Shown: piece after piece, positions 58,466-64,000 of the stretch
Numbering within the stretch: position 1 is the first letter of the stretch
Layout: each line of letters opens with the position of its first letter
NCBI RefSeq assembly: GCF_001598815.1
Contig: NZ_BCZQ01000004.1
Coordinates: 1 to 64,000, forward strand
Direction of reading: 5' to 3'
Length of the DNA stretch: 64,000 bases
Source: Sphingopyxis terrae subsp. terrae NBRC 15098
Lineage (GTDB): Bacteria > Pseudomonadota > Alphaproteobacteria > Sphingomonadales > Sphingomonadaceae
The notes under the pieces: generated by a model
The model's input: only the letters and a program-made list of their open reading frames with translations
What the model was told of the DNA's origin: nothing
Databases searched by the model: none
Position numbers and translations under genes: made by a program

Positions 58466-58917
58466 CTAAGCGCGTCGAGCCGGGCGAGGTCGATTGCGCC
58501 CGGAACCAGCATCACCGGGCATGGCAGCGTTCCCGCGTCGTGCCCGGTGAAATGCGCCACCAGCGGGCCCGGCGCTCCGCTCGCGGCGGTGGCGAGGACG
58601 AGCGCCGCTATCTCGTCGTTTGCGCCGATCACGTCGCGCACGATCTCGGCGGGCTTGCCCGATTTGACCATGATCTGCGGCGTCACATTCGCTTCCTGCG
58701 CGATCGCATCGGCGGCGGCGGCGACCAGTTCTTCGGCATGCTCGCGCGCTTCGGCCTCGATCGTCGCCTGGACACCGCCGAAAGCCACGAAATCCTGCGG
58801 CGGCACGATCGCCAGCACCATCACGCCGCCGCCCGTGCGCGCCGCGCGCCGCGCCGCAAAGCGCAGCGCCAGCGTCGCCTCCTGACTGTCGTCGATAACC
58901 ACCAGATAGGTGCGCAT
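58462..58917 (-). CDS. Universal stress protein family
   Basis: The ATG at 58917 gives 151 residues starting MRTYLVVIDDSQEATLALRF. The USP fold is indicated by that start, GGGVMVLAIVPP and the late LVLATAASGAPGPLVAHFTG, with a partial nucleotide-binding G-rich loop. It sits between the small membrane gene and pdhC, transcribed away from pdhC. Confidence 0.87.
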   Translation of the reverse strand: MRTYLVVIDDSQEATLALRFAARRAARTGGGVMVLAIVPPQDFVAFGGVQATIEAEAREHAEELVAAAADAIAQEANVTPQIMVKSGKPAEIVRDVIGANDEIAALVLATAASGAPGPLVAHFTGHDAGTLPCPVMLVPGAIDLARLDALS

Positions 58918-59077
58918 GCCCCGGCCCCCGCTATGCCTTTTGCGGGCGGACAGTGCGTCACATTCGTATGAAAGGCAAGTTCCGCCCGATAGACCTTGAC
59001 CCGCGATGCGCTTATGACGAGGACGAATCCGTAGCGGCAGGCCTGCGCCTGCGAGACTGACAGGGACAAAAGCGACG

Positions 59078-60370
59078 ATGCCGATTGAACTGAAGATGCC
59101 CGCCCTTTCGCCGACGATGGAGGAAGGGACCCTCGCCAAATGGCTGGTGAAGGAGGGGGACAGCGTCCAGTCAGGTGACCTTTTGGCCGAAATCGAAACC
59201 GACAAGGCGACGATGGAATTCGAAGCGGTCGATGAAGGCACGATCGCGCAAATCCTGATCCCCGAAGGCACCGACAATGTGAAGGTCGGCACCGTGATCG
59301 CCGTTATCGCCGGCGAGGACGAGGATGCGGGCAGCACCAAGGTTGCGCCTACGCCTGCACCTGCACCGGCGCCTGCCGCCAAGGCCGACCCCGCGCCTGC
59401 TCCCGCGGCTGCTCCCGCGGCTGCACCCGCTCCGGCGCCGACCGCCGCCCCGGCCCCTGCCGCGCAGGGCGAGCGGATCAAAGCGAGCCCGCTCGCCAAG
59501 CGCATCGCCGCCGACAAGGGCATCGATCTCGCTGCGCTCACCGGCAGCGGACCCGGCGGCCGCATCGTCAAGGCCGACCTCGAAGGCGCTGCTGCGTCGA
59601 CCGCCGCCCCGGCAAGCGCGGCCGCGCCCAGCTCCGCACCCGCCGCTGCGCCCGCCCCCGCGCAGCCGTTCGAAACCGACATCCCGCACAGCGCGGAAAA
59701 GCTCAGCAATATGCGCAAGACGATCGCGCGCCGCCTGACCCAGTCGAAGCAGGAGGTGCCGCACATCTATCTGACGGTCGATGTCCAGCTCGACAAATTG
59801 CTCAAGCTGCGCGGCGAACTCAACGCGGCACTCGAGCCGCAGGGCGTCAAGCTCAGCGTCAACGACCTGCTGATCAAGGCGCTGGCAAAGGCGCTGATCC
59901 AGGTGCCGAAATGCAATGTCAGCTTCGCCGGCGATCAGCTCATCAGCTACGAACGCGCCGACATCTCGGTCGCGGTCAGCGTGCCGGCTGGCCTGATCAC
60001 CCCGATCATCGTCGGCGCCGACGACAAGTCGGTCAGCAAGATTTCGACCGAGATGAAGGAACTTGCGGGCCGCGCCAAGGAAGGCAAGCTCCAGCCGCAC
60101 GAATATCAGGGCGGCACCGCCAGCCTGTCGAACATGGGCATGTTCGGCATCAAGCAGTTCGAGGCGGTGATCAACCCGCCGCAGGGCATGATCATGGCGA
60201 TCGGTGCGGGCGAGAAGCGGCCTTATGTCGTCGACGACGCGCTCGCCATCGCGACCGTGATGTCGGCCACCGGCAGCTTCGACCACCGCGCCATCGATGG
60301 GGCGGATGGGGCGCAACTGATGCAGGCGTTCAAGCAGATCGTCGAAAACCCGCTCGGACTGGTGGCGTAA
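59078..60370 (+). CDS. pdhC: Dihydrolipoyllysine acetyltransferase (E2 of pyruvate dehydrogenase)
   Basis: The 430-residue E2 has an N-terminal lipoyl domain ([17 protein letters not shown], lysine modified), an alanine/proline-rich linker, a subunit-binding domain ([20 protein letters not shown]) and the catalytic domain ending [13 protein letters not shown]. It transfers acetyl groups to CoA. E1 genes are not adjacent. Two bases separate it from lpd. Confidence 0.95.
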   Translation: MPIELKMPALSPTMEEGTLAKWLVKEGDSVQSGDLLAEIETDKATMEFEAVDEGTIAQILIPEGTDNVKVGTVIAVIAGEDEDAGSTKVAPTPAPAPAPAAKADPAPAPAAAPAAAPAPAPTAAPAPAAQGERIKASPLAKRIAADKGIDLAALTGSGPGGRIVKADLEGAAASTAAPASAAAPSSAPAAAPAPAQPFETDIPHSAEKLSNMRKTIARRLTQSKQEVPHIYLTVDVQLDKLLKLRGELNAALEPQGVKLSVNDLLIKALAKALIQVPKCNVSFAGDQLISYERADISVAVSVPAGLITPIIVGADDKSVSKISTEMKELAGRAKEGKLQPHEYQGGTASLSNMGMFGIKQFEAVINPPQGMIMAIGAGEKRPYVVDDALAIATVMSATGSFDHRAIDGADGAQLMQAFKQIVENPLGLVA

Positions 60371-60371
60371 C

Positions 60372-61784
60372 ATGGCTGAAAATTACGACCTCATCGTCCT
60401 CGGCTCCGGCCCCGGTGGTTATGTCGCGGCGATCCGCGCGGCGCAGCTTGGGTTGAAGACCGCGATCGTCGAGCGCGAGAATCTGGGCGGCATCTGCCTC
60501 AACTGGGGCTGCATCCCGACCAAGGCGTTGCTGCGCTCGGCCGAGATCTTTCACTATATGAGCCACGCCAAGGATTATGGCCTCGCCGCCGCCAGCATCA
60601 GCGCCGATCTCGATGCGGTGGTCAAGCGGTCGCGCGGCGTCGCGAAACAGCTCAATCAGGGCGTCACGCACCTGATGAAGAAGAACAAGATCGCGGTTCA
60701 TATGGGCGACGGCAAGCTCGCCGGTGCGGGCAAGGTCGAGGTGAAGGGCGACAAGGGCAGCGAGACGCTGACCGCCAGGCATATCATCGTCGCCACCGGC
60801 GCCCGCGCGCGCGACCTGCCTTTCGCGCCCGCCGACGGCAAGCGCATCTGGACCTATCGCCACGCGATGACCCCGGCCGAAATGCCCAAGAAGCTGCTCG
60901 TCATCGGATCGGGCGCGATCGGGATCGAATTCGCGAGCTTCTACAACGATATGGGTGCCGAGGTGACGGTCGTCGAAATGCTCGACCGCATCGTCCCTGT
61001 CGAGGATGCCGACGTGTCGAGCTTTCTCGAAAAATCGCTGAAGAAGCAGGGCATGACGATCCTGACCGGCGCCGGCGTCGAGGAGTTGAAAGCAACCGCG
61101 AGCGGCGTTTCGGCGAAGATCAAGACGAAGGACGGCAAGGTTCAGGCGGGCGACTACAGCCATGCGATCGTCGCCATCGGCATCGTTCCCAACACCGAAA
61201 ATATCGGCCTCGAAGCGCTCGGCGTCAAAACGACGAAGGGGCATATCGACACCGATCCCTATTGCCGCACCAATGTGAAGGGCCTGTGGGCGATCGGCGA
61301 TGTCACCGCGCCGCCGTGGCTCGCGCACAAGGCCAGCCACGAAGGCGTGATCGCGGCCGAGGCGATTGCGAAGGAACTGGGCAACAAGGACGCGCACCCG
61401 CATCCGATGGATGCGAAGAACATCCCCGGCTGCACCTATTGCCACCCGCAGATCGCGAGCGTCGGGCTGACCGAGGCGAAGGCCAGGGAAGCGGGCTATG
61501 ACGTCAAGGTCGGCAATTTCCCTTTCATCGGCAACGGCAAGGCGATCGCGCTTGGCGAGGTCGAGGGCTTCGTGAAGACCGTGTTCGACGCCAAGACCGG
61601 CGAACTGCTCGGCGCGCATATGGTCGGCGCCGAAGTGACCGAAATGATCCAGGGCTATACCGTCGGCAAGACCGCCGAGCTGGTCGAACAGGATTTCATG
61701 CACACCGTCTATCCGCACCCGACGATCAGCGAGACGATGCACGAAGCGGTGCTTGGCGCCTATGGGCGGGCGCTGCATATCTGA
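60372..61784 (+). CDS. lpdA: Dihydrolipoamide dehydrogenase (E3)
   Basis: The 470-residue flavoprotein has the FAD motif LIVLGSGPGGYVAAIRAAQL, the redox disulfide GGICLNWGCIPTKALL, the NAD motif VIGSGAIGIEFASF and the interface HPTISETMHEAV. It re-oxidises lipoamide. Its place directly after E2 makes it the E3 of this pyruvate dehydrogenase complex. Confidence 0.96.
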   Translation: MAENYDLIVLGSGPGGYVAAIRAAQLGLKTAIVERENLGGICLNWGCIPTKALLRSAEIFHYMSHAKDYGLAAASISADLDAVVKRSRGVAKQLNQGVTHLMKKNKIAVHMGDGKLAGAGKVEVKGDKGSETLTARHIIVATGARARDLPFAPADGKRIWTYRHAMTPAEMPKKLLVIGSGAIGIEFASFYNDMGAEVTVVEMLDRIVPVEDADVSSFLEKSLKKQGMTILTGAGVEELKATASGVSAKIKTKDGKVQAGDYSHAIVAIGIVPNTENIGLEALGVKTTKGHIDTDPYCRTNVKGLWAIGDVTAPPWLAHKASHEGVIAAEAIAKELGNKDAHPHPMDAKNIPGCTYCHPQIASVGLTEAKAREAGYDVKVGNFPFIGNGKAIALGEVEGFVKTVFDAKTGELLGAHMVGAEVTEMIQGYTVGKTAELVEQDFMHTVYPHPTISETMHEAVLGAYGRALHI

Positions 61785-61790
61785 TCGCGC

Positions 61791-62390
61791 TTGAACCCGT
61801 CGATCCTTCACTATGCGCGCGGCGGCAATAGCGGGAAGGCCCTTCTCTTCCTTGCCTTTGCCGTTGCGGCTTTCCTTGTGGCCGGGTTGATGTACGACGA
61901 CGACGCCCACGCCCCGCCGCCGCCGACAGTGCCTCTCGCCGGCGGCTTGTGGCCGGCGCCGGCGCCGCGGCGCGATCCGTTGGTACCGTTGCATATGATC
62001 GTGGTGATCGGGGGCGGATGCGGCTGCCTCTTCTATGCGGCGCGACATGGGGGGCGGGCGGCCACGGCGCGCGTTGCGGCCAGGATCGAGAACGGGCGCC
62101 TCTATTCCGATCTGCTGCACGATGCCGGGATCGGGTCGGTCGATGCGCACGACATCACGCAGCTTCTCGTCGACCGCGCCGATCGCCTTCCGGGCGACCT
62201 CTCCGTATCGGTTGGATTGGGGGCGCGTTTCCGGCACGGACTCTATCTCGCCTATCGCACCGATCAGGGGCCGGGCGTGCTGCGGCTGATGGACAATGAC
62301 GTCGACGGCGGCACCGAGCAACTGCGCCGTTTTGCCGCCTATCTCGAGGCATGGCGCAAGCCCGCCGCCGACCGGATGAGGCAAGCCTGA
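61791..62390 (+). CDS. Membrane protein of unknown function
   Basis: The 199-residue product starts with TTG shortly after the lpd stop. It has two hydrophobic segments (ALLFLAFAVAAFLVAGL and MIVVIGGGCGCLFYAA) flanking a proline-rich stretch, then a soluble C-terminal domain. I recognise no family. It may share the lpd transcript. Confidence 0.65.
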   Translation: MNPSILHYARGGNSGKALLFLAFAVAAFLVAGLMYDDDAHAPPPPTVPLAGGLWPAPAPRRDPLVPLHMIVVIGGGCGCLFYAARHGGRAATARVAARIENGRLYSDLLHDAGIGSVDAHDITQLLVDRADRLPGDLSVSVGLGARFRHGLYLAYRTDQGPGVLRLMDNDVDGGTEQLRRFAAYLEAWRKPAADRMRQA

Positions 62391-62392
62391 TC

Positions 62393-63028
62393 GTGGCGCA
62401 ACCACCGGCGCGCTTGCGGAACAGGGCGGTCATCGTCGTGATGCTTGCTGTCGCGATGCTGATGCTCGGCCTGCTGACCCGCGCCGATTATGGCGCGGCC
62501 CTCGACACCGCGATCGCGCGGCATCTTACGTGGCCCGACGGCGCCGGTCCGCCACCACTGATCGCCTTCATGCAGGCGATAAGCTGGATCGGCGGCGGCA
62601 CGCCGCGTTGGGTACTGGTCGGCCTGATCGCGGCGGCGGTGCGCTATTGGGGCGGGCGGCGTCCGGCGCTCGCGATCGTGGCCGCGGTGCTGTTCGCCAA
62701 CATTGCGTCGAGCCTGCTCAAGGCGGCCTTCGACCGCCCGCGCCCCGACCTGATCGCCCATCTCGATCATGTCAGCAGCGCTTCCTATCCCAGCGGCCAC
62801 GCCACCAGCGCGGCGGCGCTCTACCTGACGCTGGCACTGCTTGCGCCGGTGCGATGGCGGCGGCCAGCATGGACCTTCGCGATGCTGATGATCGGCCTCA
62901 CCGGCCTGTCGCGCATCATGCTCGGCGTGCATTGGCCGAGCGATGTCGTCGGCGGCACCCTGCTCGGCGCGGCTTTCGCGCTGGCGGCGGCGTGGTGGGC
63001 GCGTTCGGAGCGCGCCGGGCCGGCATGA
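62393..63028 (+). CDS. PAP2-family membrane phosphatase
   Basis: The GTG at 62393, 2 bp after the previous stop, gives 211 residues. The three phosphatase motifs are present: KAAFDRPRP, SYPSGHATS and SRIMLGVHWPSD, among several membrane helices. These enzymes remove phosphates from lipid or undecaprenyl pyrophosphate. The exact substrate is not readable. Confidence 0.92.
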   Translation: MAQPPARLRNRAVIVVMLAVAMLMLGLLTRADYGAALDTAIARHLTWPDGAGPPPLIAFMQAISWIGGGTPRWVLVGLIAAAVRYWGGRRPALAIVAAVLFANIASSLLKAAFDRPRPDLIAHLDHVSSASYPSGHATSAAALYLTLALLAPVRWRRPAWTFAMLMIGLTGLSRIMLGVHWPSDVVGGTLLGAAFALAAAWWARSERAGPA

Positions 63029-63063
63029 CCGCTCGACAGCGCCGTCCAAGCGGCTAGGTTGGA

Positions 63064-63987
63064 ATGATGGCACAAGGCACGCACGACTTCGTCCCCGATC
63101 CGCGCAACGACGCGATCCTCATCAACGTCAACGGCGCGCTCGTTCCGCGCGCCGAAGCCAGCGTGTCGGTGTTCGACAGCGGCTTCATGCTTGGCGACGG
63201 AGTGTGGGAGGGGATCCGCGTTCACCGCGGCCGCATGGCGTTTCTCGACCAGCATCTCGATCGGTTGTGGGAGGGCGCAAAGGCGATCGCGATGGACATC
63301 GGCATTTCGCGCGAAGCGCTCGAACGGCGGCTCTACGACACGATCGATGCCAACCGGATGGACGCGTGCCACATCCGCCTGATGGTGACGCGGGGGATAC
63401 GCTCGACCCCCTATCAGGATCCGCGCGTTATCGTCTCGCCCGCGACGATCGTCATCATTGCCGAATATAAGGATCCGCTGCCCGCGACGGTCGAAAAGGG
63501 GCTGTCGCTCTTTACCGTCCATGTCCGCCGCGGCGATCCCGCGGTGCAGGACCCGAAGCTCAATTCGCATTCCAAGCTCAACTGCATCACCGCCTGCATC
63601 CAGGCGGCGCAGGCCGGCGCCGACGAGGGGCTGATGCTCGATCCGCACGGCTTCGTCGCGACCTGCAATTCGACCCATTTCTTCATCGTCCGCAAGGGCG
63701 AGGTGTGGACGTCGACCGGCGATTATTGCCTTGGCGGGATCACGCGCGGCAACGTCATCCGTATCTGCCGCGACAACGAAATAGCGGTCCATGAACGGAA
63801 TTTTTCGCTGACCGATGTCTATGGAGCCGACGAGGCATTCGTGACCGGCACCTTCGCCGGCGTCGTGCCGGCGCACACGATTGACGGGCGCAAGCTGACC
63901 GATGGGCGCGGGCCGATGGTCGAACGCCTGCAGGGCCTCTATCGCGCGCTGATCGAGGCCGATATCGCGGTGCGGGGACGACCGTGA
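63064..63987 (+). CDS. Class-IV PLP aminotransferase (BCAT/DAAT-like)
   Basis: The 307-residue enzyme has LGDGVWEGIRVHRGRM, HIRLMVTRG, the PLP lysine in LNSHSKLNCI and the phosphate-binding CLGGITRGNV. It is a branched-chain or D-amino acid aminotransferase; the sequence alone does not decide. A GTG overlapping its stop (63984) may start a further gene that runs out of the window. Confidence 0.92.
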   Translation: MMAQGTHDFVPDPRNDAILINVNGALVPRAEASVSVFDSGFMLGDGVWEGIRVHRGRMAFLDQHLDRLWEGAKAIAMDIGISREALERRLYDTIDANRMDACHIRLMVTRGIRSTPYQDPRVIVSPATIVIIAEYKDPLPATVEKGLSLFTVHVRRGDPAVQDPKLNSHSKLNCITACIQAAQAGADEGLMLDPHGFVATCNSTHFFIVRKGEVWTSTGDYCLGGITRGNVIRICRDNEIAVHERNFSLTDVYGADEAFVTGTFAGVVPAHTIDGRKLTDGRGPMVERLQGLYRALIEADIAVRGRP

Positions 63988-64000
63988 CCGATTGCATCCG

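Noticed and set aside
59340..59680. Repeated alanine/proline codons as a DNA microsatellite
   Set aside because: They encode the flexible linker between lipoyl and catalytic domains of E2 and are normal for the family.
60330..62405. A 691-codon minus-strand open frame over lpdA
   Set aside because: Antisense to a clear dihydrolipoamide dehydrogenase; histidine/arginine-rich product typical of a GC-rich shadow frame.

Overview
The window looks like a Sphingomonadales alphaproteobacterium, most likely Sphingopyxis or a close relative. The evidence is GC-rich coding sequence with strong GC3, a CcrM-type GANTC methyltransferase, a split three-gene proton-translocating transhydrogenase, TrmFO, a PhaR regulator, a 40-residue aa3-oxidase subunit IV and several families of intergenic palindromes of the kind common in sphingomonads. 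This is judged from sequence alone; no database search was possible.

Positions 1-18301 form the right-hand part of a genomic island. Its edge is a tRNA-Gly(TCC) gene (18228-18301, minus strand) with a DUF6538/tyrosine-recombinase integrase (15999-18086) beside it. Inside the island, two small unknown minus-strand genes lie next to the integrase. The remaining 14.7 kb is one translationally coupled plus-strand operon that begins before base 1. It encodes a DEAH helicase with DUF1998-type cysteine clusters, an SNF2/HepA-like helicase, a 1476-residue Eco57I/PglX-like adenine methyltransferase, a Rad50/SMC-like ATPase with a central CxxC hook, and an HNH nuclease. This resembles DISARM class 1 (DrmA/B, DrmD, DrmMI), but the ATPase plus HNH pair takes the place of the PLD nuclease, and the DrmA and DrmB functions look fused. 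It is the best candidate here for a little-described defence system. The methyltransferase has a low-GC patch exactly where a target-recognition domain should lie.

Positions 18.4-64 kb are ordinary chromosome: translesion polymerase dinB, prfC, a GntR regulator and nitroreductase, a POT peptide transporter followed by two exported amidohydrolases (one without its metal motif), and NnrU and DUF1003 membrane proteins. Next come a DAACS symporter with an aldo/keto reductase, glmM, and an operon of DUF1272, a ThiD-VOC fusion, rnhB and an SDR. ccrM follows, preceded by nine GANTC sites in 152 bp, then folP and a host-attachment protein. A degenerate NtrC-like regulator faces them.

From 40 kb to the end the genes are: aa3-oxidase subunit IV, pntAA, a fasciclin lipoprotein, pntAB and pntB; a racemase-like protein, trmFO, a YhhN protein, a TauD-like dioxygenase, a cyclase-family hydrolase, an MHS transporter, alr, phaR, proS, rnr, an XRE regulator divergent from a small membrane protein, a universal stress protein, the E2 and E3 genes of pyruvate dehydrogenase, a PAP2 phosphatase and a class-IV aminotransferase. 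No CRISPR array, rRNA, IS transposase or replication origin was seen.
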